60,000 bases of DNA, from the NCBI RefSeq assembly GCF_032854445.1, contig NC_088302.1:43812645-43872644 (forward strand), given 5' to 3'. Numbering within the stretch: the first letter of the stretch is position 1; each line of letters opens with the position of its first letter. The translations under genes were made by a program, and so were the position numbers. Shown here in pieces: positions 17,577-30,600 of the stretch. The notes beneath the pieces were generated by a model. That model searched no databases and had not been told where the DNA came from. It saw only the letters and a program-made list of their open reading frames with translations. This DNA is from Liolophura sinensis (lineage: Eukaryota > Mollusca > Polyplacophora > Chitonida > Chitonidae).

Positions 17577-18561
17577 AGTGGTAAGGCATTAACAAGTATG
17601 TGCCTACTAGACTATATTAAATGGCATTGCACACTATATCGGTATATCACCATCGATTATACTTCACTCACAATGCCACGTAATATTAAAGTACAGTGAT
17701 GCCTTGCACATTAGCGTGACTGTGCTTAAACACAACTGGAGACAAATAAATACATTGTGCAAATAACGTATATTGATACCGGATACAAGGATTTGTCTGT
17801 GGAACATTTGTAAAGCTACATCAGGTGACGAAAAAGCTGTCCGGCCTGTTCCCAGGGCACGATCTGAAATGCTGTTTGAAACCATCACATGCGTTAAGCG
17901 AGGGGTAGGTGCGGAGTCGCTTACGGAACAGTCCAGCGGGTCTTTGGGTCTGACACTTTGTCTACATAAACATGAGACAAATAATCCACTAGTGTCAACC
18001 ATTCGCCATGATGGCTGGTATACTATTAAATATTTAACATGTGGACGGATTACATGCAGAGGAATGTGTCACTGCAAAAGTTGCCAAGCTGGTCACGAAC
18101 AATCAAGTACAATAATTGATTGCATACTATATAACGAAATATTTGAGAATTGCCATATTTCACCATCGACTGTGTGCACGTAAGTCTTTCTCTCTCGTTA
18201 TCTTATTCTCTTCTTCTCTCTTCACATATCTACAGAAAAGCTAATATGGGGCACAGGTGCATGTTACGAAATTGCCACCAGAACGTAGACGTTCCTCTCA
18301 TTCACAAGGGAGGAAAGGTGTGAGCTGGACACCTCCCTTGTCCAATTTTGTAAGCCAATTTTTACGCCCGCTTGGTTTGCTCGTATTTCCTTGAGGCATG
18401 CACTTTACATTTCACTCCCTTATTCAGGGTTCAATGGTTAAATTGTTTAAACTTGCGGGTCACGATGACGCCACGAACGTCTGTTTTCCTTCCAAAGGAT
18501 TAAACATCTATGTCGTGGTCTGCACTTCAGTTTACTTGGAGAGAACGCTGTTGAGGGTTGT
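17577..18561. other. 3' flank of the CNBD2-like gene
   Basis: Downstream of its stop codon. The 136-codon plus frame and 112-codon minus frame (17664-18183) overlap antisense and show no domain. A pyrimidine-rich stretch lies at 18180-18230. Confidence 0.4.
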
Positions 18562-18678
18562 TCAAGGTTTGGTTAGTTCGTGTATTGTTCGCGACATCAG
18601 AGCAGACTTATAGCGATGCCATGTTTCCGTGCTGTACAGCTGATCTATGGCCTCCTCCTCACTCATATACTCTCTTTG
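18562..18678 (-). CDS. CNBD2-like exon 19: C-terminus and stop
   Basis: Acceptor gtttttttccag, then QREYMSEEEAIDQLYSTETW, HRYKSALMSRTIHELTKP and TGA. The 'Y-x-S/T-E-E-x-x ... W-x-x-Y/F-K' ending is like that of CNBD2 proteins. Confidence 0.82.
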   Translation of the reverse strand, partial: QREYMSEEEAIDQLYSTETWHRYKSALMSRTIHELTKP

Positions 18679-21600
18679 CTGGAAAAAAACAAAAATAACA
18701 CAAAATCAATTAAAATAAGAAGAATACTATAGTAAGCACATTCCTTCCATGCAAATTCCGACAAATACACATAAAAAGTTATTCAGTTAATGTTAACAAA
18801 AAGTCTGTTGTCTGAGTGATGTTAGAATGTATTCTGTTATTATAACACAATAGCCTGTCATATTCAACATAATATCCTGTAATAGAATCTTTATGTTGAA
18901 TTGAGCACGGCGTAAAACAATCAAAATAAATAAATTTATGTTGAATTAATAGAATATATGCGTTATATTCAACAGAACAGTCGGCTACAATAACAGAATA
19001 CATTCTAGTTAAAATTAGCGGATTGGTTTTTTAGTGTAGCACTGGATCTACATGTAATCATGTCGAACAACTGCACTACTTTTACAACTATAATCAACCA
19101 TTTTCATTCCAACGCCATGATCAGACCCAGGTAACGTTATCTTACGTGGGTCATTGGCCTAAGTGATAACAATGCAGGGTTCTTTATCCTAGGCTTTGGA
19201 GTCATATTTAACAACTTCTTGGTCAGGTCAGCTTAAGTAGTGACAGTCCTTGACCATTGTGACGACAACGCTCATACCTGGTCAGGTCACGCAAGCAAGA
19301 GAACTCTTTTCTCCTAGCAGCAAAAAAACTTTCCATTTTCCATTAGACATCACTGCAAAGGACAATGTACTGATACATGCCAGACATCTTGACACACCGT
19401 CATTTTTTTCTGTATGGCCTATTCTTTACACCTATCTCACCTTTCTCAAGGAAAACGACGAGAATGGAAATAACAATGGTGTCACATTCAGCTTCCTTCA
19501 TCACTGATAAACAGTACATGTACAAAGTTTACACTGGCAATCTCCCTTAACTCTTGCTTTTGCACTCCACAGACTTTAGGGTATATCAAACATAATAACT
19601 TTTGAGGTACCGTATGCAACATGAGATTTAGTGGAAATTACACCAACACGAGTCACTTACCATCGTCTCTATTTTTAACATTGTGTTGTTCCTTGCATGT
19701 TGAAGAAAAAACCTCTTGCTGATTCTAATGACCTCCGCTCCCTCACTGACCTGGAAATGCACAAAACGAGAAAGCAATCATAAAAAGTAACTTTAAGACG
19801 AAAGAACATAATTATGTGTGAAATAAAAAAAAATTGTGCGAAAAAAAGTAGAATTATCTAAATTTTTCTTTTTCATTTTTGGGGAATACTATATCTCTTA
19901 GTTTCCCAGAATTTTTGGCACATTTTTCCTCACGAATATTAACATTTTTATGAGTCCGTCAAATATTCTAGAGTACATGGCCTTTGTGAGTTGTAACCAA
20001 ACCCCACGATCCCGAAACTTTCTTATACTGAAGTTAGACTTAGTACTAACTTCAGAACTGATTATGCTGCGCTAAATTGTGACTTACCTTAGGAATTTTG
20101 CTTAAATTCTTACAGTTTCCTTAAACTTCCATCACAAAACTGAAAATTAGCCTACAGAAATAGAACCAGACATTAAGGCCAAGTTCCACTGATGTCGTGC
20201 TTCGTGAAACTGGGTCCTGGGAGACGTCTCAGACAATGTCATTAAGACCATTGATAAACACGTCTAGAGCCATCTACGCCATTGGCAATAACGTAACTCT
20301 ATGGTTGGTTACCATCTGCGTAATTGCGAACAAAGACGACACTACATTCAAATCTTTGTAACAGTGAACAAGATAACTGGACAGCTTTCATTGATCTTGG
20401 TGACAGGAATTTCACAGAGAGGAGATCTTAGTCTTCCTAAGTTCATTGATTACCATCCGCTTATTTCGCGTATTTAGAGTATTTAGAATAACAGCAAAGA
20501 AGATGGCTAATGAAAACGTCTGGCAAGCTACGAACAAAAATCCACACAGCCAATAAAGTTTAGTATTTGATGGAGCGCGCTTCTCATGCCGCATATGACA
20601 CAGTTGGATTTTCATCAAGAGAAAAGCAGAATCTGTCCCAAGTCTTTAAATGCGGTCATTCACCACGGAACGCGAGAGAGCGCCAGTGTGTGTAAGCATC
20701 GTGTCATACTGAGCGACTTAGTGTACTGACTAATTACGTTGGCGTCTGGCATTATAAGACTGCACCTGTCGTCAGGATAAATGTCATTAGGTCACCTTCA
20801 CGTTGTTCGTCATAGTAGCAACTCCACAGGTGAATAAGCATAATAGGAATGGAATTTTGGCATCCACGAACGCCATTTTCCGTAATGATTTGTTGCAGAT
20901 TTGCTCGTCTTATTGGCTTATAAGTCGCTTTCAACACCAGTTCGGTCATATCACAGTGGAGTTCCTTCGTAGCAGATATATTCCTTTGCTAATATATATA
21001 TATTATATATATGATGTTTGAAATGCTGCCTTACTTAAACATCATGTCGAAAACATCATGCATGACGCCCCAATAACCGAAATAACTGCATCGAGACCGT
21101 CCTGTGCTTGGTCATGGGTTTATCACCAATGTAGTGCCAAGACATAACGATTCCAACGTAATATTTGTATTATCACTATCAGCTCAACAGAGCAAGCCAC
21201 GGTTGTTCATCCATTACAAAGATCACTTTGGAACTTAAAATACAGACTCAAAAGGATCACTCAGGGTTCTTAGACACTGACTTACAAGGATCCCTCCCAA
21301 CCCCCGCCCCTGGGCGAACTTCCAAGATACTGGCTTCCAAGGATAACCCCAGACCCTCAGATGTTGACTTACATGAATCACCCAGATATTGACTTACAAA
21401 GATCACTCTGTGGCCACAGATAGCGACTCGCAAGGATCACCCCTGGCCCTCACATATTATCTTACAAGGATACCCCCTGCCCCCATGGCTAACTCACTTA
21501 CCAAGATTACCCCAGGGCCCTCTGACGCCAGTGGACTCTCCATGTGCTCCAGTCCCTGTCAAACGAACAGAAGTGAGATTGATTTCATGATTTATCACGA

Positions 21601-24600
21601 GATTACTCTGCCCACTTTGACCCATACTTGTTCTGAGAAAGCCGTATCGAAATAAAAGCTTTATACTTTTATTTGCTCTGTTGGCATGCATTTGTCAGTT
21701 TTGCACGCTGCTTACAAATTCGGCAGACCATTAGTTGTTCATGTAAACCTATAACCGAAGGCTGTTTAAGACGTTACATTGATCTGTCTAAGCAACAGAA
21801 AATCATTTCGGTTAGTTCTAGGCCTCATTCTAGAAACTTTACCCTTGGGTGAGTCTACTGTGTACAGCATGCAATCGTTAGAGAGACCACATAAGAATCG
21901 TTTATGGCACAGGCCAATTTTCTCAATAATTGAGAATGGAAATCCAGCTTTTATAGCAGTGTCACATGCACTCTCAGAAATAATTAAAGACGTGCTGAGT
22001 TGCTTCCACTGAGATTCGGTTTTCTGTCCGGATTTTCTACATTTACCTTATTCGCATCACTAGCAGTTCGTCTTAGTTTAGCAGCCATTTCGGACAATCC
22101 CTTAGTGGGCAACGGAGTGAAGGCGGAGAACATGGGTAAAAAGTGTTCAGCACAAACATGCAAACAAGAAAACATGACAGACAGAGCGACCACATCAACA
22201 CAGCGAAGCAGATATACAATTACAGCTGAAGAACATTTGTGATTTCATTAATGACTATTGCCACGGAACACATGCTTTAATGTAACTGTATATTAAATGT
22301 GAGGACAACACACCATTTTGAGAAAAGAAACAATCCATGCTACAGAAAAAACGAAACCAAGACATATGAGTGACATGCTATTAGAGCAAAACTGAAAATA
22401 TTTCCATGCAAAACCAAACATCCGGTGTAAAAAGCGTTTTATGAAGTCAACTGTGTATAGCAAGACAAACAACGACAAACTGAAGGTGAGGAAAAGTTAA
22501 AAGGAAGATCTTTGTAAAAAAAAAAACCGGGAGTAAAACTAGAGATACGTACAGTGTATATGAATGTATACTTGAGTTTTTACGTCGTATTTAATATTTT
22601 TCGTCGTAAGACGAAAAGTCATTAGGTGTGTGCACATACACTGAATCTTTCTGTGACAGGGCGAGTCTATGCGGCCAAAGTGCAGCCGCAACTGAAGTAT
22701 CAAGCCAAAGACACCAGACATGACTCCCCATCCAGTCACATTATGTTAACACCGGGCCAATCAGTCCGGTTTCCTTGCTCTAACCTCTCAGCTTGCGCGC
22801 CAAGTGAGGCAGCAACAAGTACCATTTTCAAAGTCCTTGCTAATACAGTTATGTGTGCCAATGGCAATCCATTTGAAGGCAAATTAAACAGCCAAGTCAT
22901 AATGTAACGAGCAAAAAAACTTGCTATTGGATCATTCATTTATGTCACAATGCGTCGTGCTAGTGAACCAATCTATAAGTTGTAAGAGCTTTTCTGATTT
23001 TACGCTGATTTTACTTTGAAACTAATCGCGTCGTTGCATCCGGTAAACCAGGAAACCATTTTTCTGATAGACGTCCTTATGATTTTCCCCTACGATCTAC
23101 TGTGTTAAACGTTGGCACTATGGTCATAAACAGCAACGGTAACAAATCACATAGCAAATTACGATCATTGACAAATGTTTCAAGCATTTTCGAACTGAAT
23201 TACTGTATGGAGATTTCTGCCCGGTTCACCGATGATTTCGTTACTTCCACTGATACAAGATGAATCTCAGCCTTCAAAATCCGGTGTAAACGCAAAGACG
23301 CCTTTTTTTTGGTGCAGACATCAATACATCAAACAGAACAATTCAATTATGGTGAACAACTTACGAACACGTCTCCTGTTTTGAGAAGATCCAACTGTAG
23401 GTAGGCTTTCCTGTGAACGGCCTCCACTGCCGGTTTAGGCTTTGATAAATTCGTCTTATCTCGCTGAAGACTCGCCCCCAGGGGTAGTGCCACGTCTGCG
23501 GACTGGATGGGGATGCTCACCATGGACGCTAACAAGGGATCGGTCGGGACTAACTTCTTTTGTTGCTGAATGGAATAAGGCTATTATTATGCACGGAGGG
23601 TTGTTTTCGTCAAAAGGAACATGAGCTTACGTATTTTCCAGACAAAACATGGAAAGGTCAAAAAGCAGAGCACCAAAGTGTGGACAGGGATGTTACAAAA
23701 CAGAGCACTAAAGTTAATAAGAAAGGTCACGCAACAGAGCACAGATATTGGCAGGGATGGTCACCAAACAGAGTACTAAAGTGAACAAGAAAGGCCACAA
23801 AACAGAGCACAGACACGGACAGGGATGTTTACCAAACAGAGCACTAAAATGAATGACAAAGGTCACGCAACAGAGCACAGATACAGATAGGGATGGTGAC
23901 CAAACAGAGCACTAAAGTCAAGAAGAAGGGTCACGAAACAGAGCACAGAAATGGACAGGGATGTTTACCCAACAGAGTACTAAAGTGAACAAGAAAGGTC
24001 ACGCAACAGAGCACAGATATGGACAGGCATGGTCACCAAACAAAGCACTAAAGTGAATAAGAAAAGTCACGAAACAGAGCACAGATATGGACAGGGATGT
24101 TCACCAAACAGACCACTAAAGTAAATAGGAAATGTCACCAAGCAGAGCACAGATATGGACAGGGATAGTCACAAAACAGAGCACAGATATGGACAGGGGT
24201 GGTCACGAAGTACAGTACAGATATGAGCAGGGATGGTTACAAAACAGAGCAATGATGTGAACAGAGATCATGAAATAGAACACTGATGTGAACAAGGAAG
24301 GTCAGCAAACAGAGGACTAATGTGGACTGTGAAAATGGCAAAAAATAATACTTAGCATTGAATCAAAGTAATTTAGACTCGCTCACCAATAAATGGCTCA
24401 GGTAATACTGCATGCTTTTTCTAATTCTGTGTAGAAAGCCTGATTTGTAGTTCATTATCACTAAATAAATAGTTCATAGATAGAATGAGGTCAAACTTAA
24501 AAACAAGACGAAATAAAGCTATGGTATAGAACTCAAGGAATTTAGAATGCGTCAAATCTAGCTGTTGATTTTCGTTAGCTATAAGAAATAGCGACAACAA

Positions 24601-27600
24601 TACAGCTGGTCTACGCTGGTTAATATACAGGACCTAGGGAAGTTAATCCAACCACAATACTGGAGTTGTGCTGTACATTTGCAAACACTCATTGATGGAG
24701 CTGTCAAAAACAGCGTGGGCTGTCTGTCGTTATTAGGCAAGGTTGGCAAAACTAATAATGTCAGGAAAAGAGTGTTTGCAGACATGTCTGAAGTTTATGT
24801 ACGTTCCAGTATTATCTACCAGACCAGTGTGACATGGGCCGTGCCTTAGAACAGTTACCTTCAGAGTTGTGCGCTGCTGTGAGGTAGGCCCTGGTGTAAC
24901 GGGTGCTTTGACCTCGGTCTCCAGAGCTCCAACGCTGCCAGGATCTGAAGAGAAAAAAGCATGAAGCGAATATGTGATATCTGTATACAGAAAACACGGC
25001 ATAATCCATTAGAGTGGGGTCAGATGATCAAGTTTAATTTTTGTTTCGAAACTATCAGCATTCGAATCCACTGATTTATCAAAAAACTTGGCTCCAAAAT
25101 GGTGACCTAACTCTAAGTCACATCTCTATGACAAATGACGATACGCACTGGCTTTTATGGTGTTAAGCACTTCATTCCCGGCAAATAACCTTTGCCATTT
25201 TCCCGTTTTTATGAAAATGAAATCTATGCCAGTAGTCGAAAAACTTAAGCCTACCAAAAGGGTTCCCGGTACCAATAAATCATAGTCACGGTGCATTAAG
25301 TGACCTGTAGCCTGATCAATAGAAGTTCAGGTGGCCAATCATAAATTCTGATTATTTATATAACGTGTAGGATATCAAAATTTACTTCACTGAGACCGGC
25401 AAATTACGGGATAAATTTATTTACTTCATTGCTTTTTGACGAGGTACTAAAGAATTTTTCACTCAAACGGCATAATATTGGTCTTGCGCATCAGGTAGGT
25501 CTAGCTGTCGCTTCCAATAAACCATCGATAGAAAACCACATACCTGGAGATCTTTTGTCAGATTCAACTGTTTCCGTCATTGATGTTTGGGAATTCAAAG
25601 GGGATCTTCTTGACTTCGATATCTGAAATAAGGTTTAAGTATACAGGATGAATCGATGGCGTTGACTATTGGAAGATTGTTTTATACAAAAAATATTTCC
25701 CGGGTAAAAATAGTTTTTCTTTCAATGAGTAACAGAACCTCGTCGTAGTATGCTTTTCCGGGGCTTTCGTAACCTAGTGTTTAGCGTGCTAGCGCAGCAC
25801 ATTGATTAATGAGTCTCTCACCAGCGCGGTAGGAGTGGGTTAAGTCCAGCTCATCCTGGCTTCCTCCCCGGTCGCACATGGAAAAGTTTGCCAGCAACTT
25901 GTTTCCCACGGGCTCTGCCCGGTTTTCTTTCATCATAATGCTCAGTCAATCAAATGAATAAATAAACAGTACATTTTTCTTCACAGAGCATTTTAAGGCT
26001 AAATCATGATTGCTATCTCTCAGCAACGTAAATATCTACGCATGCATATCTATATCTCCATGGCTACCTCTTTTGCATTAATTCTGAAAGACATAGATAT
26101 CTGAAAGCTGTAGAAGGACAGTTGTAGGCTTTTCGTTTTAGCGCTATAGATATATATCAAACCGCTCTTTGACAGCTATCCCTTGATGTATGTCCGATAA
26201 TTCCCCCGTCCATATACTGGCCATTTCCATAGACGAGAAAATTCATGATTATGGACTTAAATACCATTGGGATAAAGACATAAATGAACAGTCCATTATG
26301 TGCGTGCATCTAATGCTGTCCGTCTGTATTCTACGAACCAGACATACATAATACACCATATTTTCTCCATTGCCATTTCACGTAAAACTCTTACCTCTGG
26401 AAGGGTCAGTCGGTTCTTCATCTTCCGCTGTTGAGCCAAGATACCTAACATTGCTGAAATGAGTAGACAGACGAGATAGCCAACATTGCAGACGTCAAAG
26501 ACTGTCAGGATATTCAACATTGGAGAAGCCAAAAGACTGAAAAAGATATTCAACACTGCAGAAGCCAAAAAAGGCAAAGTTACCTGTGCACATTCCTAAA
26601 GCCATAAAACAAGCAAGTACAATTTATATAATATTACATAATATTAACACCTTGTACACATCAGTTCGCCTTTAGATTAAGCATTCAAGTTCTTATCACT
26701 CATGAGATTGTTTAATGTTCAGTATGCAGCACATTTATTTATTTACTTGCTGTTTAACATCGTGCTCAAAAAATGTTCACCTATATGACTGCGGTCAGGT
26801 TTACGCGTGGAGTACCCTTCTGGTACTTGATAACCTCCTGACTTAAAGCCGCATCCGAACCAGTCAACCAGGAGAGAGCATGCGACCTCACAGTGAGCCA
26901 GTATCATACCATCTGAGCTAGTGAGGGATCTTGCAGTAAAAGAAATAGACGCCTGTGGGATGTTCGGTTAGATGGAGACTCTATGTACGGACAGTTTCCT
27001 GCCAAGAAGATTACCTCAAGAGTGGCTGATAAACGCTAATAAGTCAAATATCTGATCTCATGCCGAAATCGATATCTGATGATTAATTGGAAATATGATA
27101 TTTGAAATTACGCTGTGTTTGATAGTGCAGCAGAATAGATGATTATGGCTTAACGCCGCGTCGGCGGGGGCGTATTAGCGTACATACATCGTATCATTCA
27201 CAAAACTACACCCTTCTCGTCTGGGTCTGTGTTACAAAACAGACATTTGTATACCAGCCTTCAATCAAAATGGACATTCCCGGTCAATAAGCATAGTTTT
27301 TTTCAAGATTCACTAGTGTGCCCATAGTCTATCCGATGACGTGCAAATCTCGCTCGAAAGCCTGATTTCGACTTACATGACTCATACGCCCAAGATGATT
27401 CAGTCAAACACTTTTATTACAGAGGTATTTAACAGTACAATAAGAATTGACCGTCGCGTCATTTTACATGAAGGAGGCGTCAGGTGTTTCGGACGGAAAA
27501 ACACGTTGTATCGATTGTTGATTCCTGCTAACCTTTTTTTCGGTCTCTGATCAGCATTTCACATCCTCTCTCTGCCTGGTATAGCTGTACCCGGTCACAG

Positions 27601-30600
27601 ACCTCGTACATCTACTTTAAAGCCAAATGAAAATACACGTCTTCGATACTTGGCATCGGAGATAGACTAGGCCTTTTAGATCTCTCTGGGATTGTTTGAC
27701 TGCTTGTCTTCATTATGATTTAAGATTTAATTGGAACATTTGTCTGCTAGTCTACGACGCAAAGTGCAAATCACATTTTGTCTGTTTTTATACTTGAATG
27801 CCGCAAACTAGAAACAGCGGCATCGCGTAAAAATTAGGTCAACAAATCACTGATGAGTAAGACGTTAGACTATAAACACACTGTAGAAACATGGTTGAAT
27901 GTAAAGACGTCAAAAACACGTTAAATTACATCCATTGTCATTCAGTGTCATCAGTGTGTTTAGTTATTTTTATTTTTATTAACGCCGTATTCAAGAATAT
28001 TTCAGTCATATGACGGTGGTCGCGTTTATGGCTGGAAACTGGACAGGTTCCTGAGACAACGGTCCCCGGAACATGTATACATATGTTCCTGTTCCGCTTT
28101 GTGTGATATTCAAAGCAAAACGTTAGGGGATAGCAGATGAAGCATGTTGTTCGTGAGTTTTGTTCGTGCCCTTTGAGCAAATCCGTCTGGGTAATATTAG
28201 AGACAAATCGGTCATTAGTCATCAATTTATAGTATGAATTCATTCACCTGTGAATTCATTTATTAAATATGTAGTCGATTGGATGATTTTTTAATTTGAA
28301 TTATGAACGACTGGCAAGAACAGCTGATTGATTGGTTGGTTGATTGATTGATTACCGTCAGCATGACTGAATGGTCTGGCGCATCCAAGTTCCTCCACAC
28401 TTCTACCGGAGAAGAGTTTGTCATTACTCGTGTCGATGACGTTCTGTTCTCGAATCACCTTTACGCAACCCTGTTAACAGCAAAGAATTTCTTTGATTAA
28501 AAGCTTTTAATCAGATTTATTTGATTGGTGTTTTACGCCGCACTCGAACCTCGGCCTCACGAAGCGATCGTATATATACTTAAGCCAACGTTTCAATCAT
28601 TAAATGGAACATGTTCGTTGCTGTACTTTTAGCTGAAATTTGTTTCACAATACCTTACCCAGAATTTGTGAAGCCTGTTTCCCCCCTGTTACGTAAGAAA
28701 TACCAATTTTAAAGTGATTCGAATTTTTGATTTAAGATCCAGGGGCCAGGATCTTGCCCACACATAACCGGTTACAGGAAAGAGATAATTACGGTCAGTG
28801 GCAGAGCAGAATGGTAACCACACAAATTAACTGGCAATCATCCAAAGCGGAGTTTCAAGGACACAGGAAAAGGGTAAGAATAGATCATTTTCACAGCGAA
28901 ATGCGCTACTTGTAGTTATATATACACGCAGAATAGAAAATCACTGCCCTCACACAACACACAATGCATGTATTTATTTACTAATTTCATTTGTGTTTTA
29001 CCCCATACTCAAGAATATTTCACTTATACGACGGCGGCCAGCGTTATGGCGGGAGGAAATCGGGTAAAGCCCAGGGGAAACTCACGGCCATCCGCAGGCT
29101 GCTGCAGGCCTTCCCACGTACGACCTCAGAGGTAGCCCAAAGCATACAGGCTACATGAATAAATTATAAGGACAGAAACAGAATGCGCGAATTGCACACA
29201 GCGAGTGTGAAGGCTGTACAGTAAGGACATATGCAGTTTATACGGTCAGACACGAAACAAAGCCATTTGTCGCAGAATCATATGACCTCTTAATTTAAGT
29301 ACACTTGATAAAGAATGAATGATAGCCATCAGCCACAGTAGGGAATCGTTTCGCCAATGGACCAATATTTGTGTCACCGCTAAATAAAGCATACAGAGTA
29401 TTGTGTATTTCTGTTTAACCCGTGATTGTGTTGTTAGTGCCCGCAAAAACAACTTGTACATAGTTATTGCATGCACACATTTTCAAGCTGAGTAAACAAA
29501 GGATTACTGTGGATGGCACAAATAACGATTTAAAAGTATAGTGGGTTATAATTTTCCTCGCAATGCCGCCATTACAAGTCGTTATTGCCACAGTGATGGA
29601 CTCTATGAATATATCTGATAAATGTTCATTGGTTTCATGTTACATTACTTCAAGCGACATGTTGTTTGCAGAGTCCTCCTACTCCGTGTGGGCCGACACG
29701 AAGTGTAGCAAACGCACGCAAGAAGAACGAACTTACGGACTTGATCACGTGTAGCCATGGTGTCCGATTCGAGTCCTGTACTACCGTCCGATTCTCACTA
29801 AAAGAATGAAACATATTCATTGAAAGTATCTTTTTTATCAATGTTTTAGGGCCTATATTGAAAGTACTGCTCTAAGCCTCAGTCAGAAAACAACTATAAA
29901 TACTAGTATGATTGATAATCTGCTTGGTTTTTTACCTTTTGGCAAATGGCGGTGGTCAGTTTACTGTTGAGAGAATTACTACCTGTCTTTAGACGGTGAA
30001 AACAAAGGAAGAAAAGGAGAAAGCCCATTATAGAAATTAAAGATTAAATTTATTCTATCTTAGTAATTCTAGTATTTGGTTTTACATGACGTTGCGATGG
30101 GCAGATTTGTGGTGAACAGGTGTGTGTTGGACAAGTGTGTGATGGTCAGGTGTGTTATAACCAGATGTTTGATGGTCAGGTGTGTCATAACCAGATGTTT
30201 GATAGACAGGTGTATGACCGGCAGGTTTGTGATGGACAAGTGTGTGATGAATAGGTGTGTTATAACCAGATGTTTGATAGATAGATGTGTGAAGGACAGG
30301 TGAGTGACCGTCAGGTTTGTAATGGACAAGTGTGTGATGAATAGGTGTGTGATGAGCAAGTATGTGGAGATCACAGGTGTGATGGGCAGATGTGTAATAG
30401 ACTGGTGGATAATGGACAGACGTGTGATGGACAGATGTGTGATGGACAAATGGGTAATGACAGGTTTGTGATGTACAGATGTGTGATGGTCAGATGTGTG
30501 ATGGACAGGTGTGTGATGAAAAGTGTGTGATGGATAGGTGTGTGATGGACAGGTGTGTGATGAGCAGGGGTTTGATAAACATGAGTTTGATGAACAGGTC

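Noticed and set aside
17773-18183. 136-codon plus frame with several Cys
   Set aside because: Overlaps a similar antisense frame; no family motif; lies in the 3' flank of a minus-strand gene.
20412-20618. Minus frame with a hydrophobic stretch (LFVACQTFSLAIFFAVIL)
   Set aside because: Intronic, single hydrophobic run in AT-rich DNA, without splice sites that fit the phase chain.
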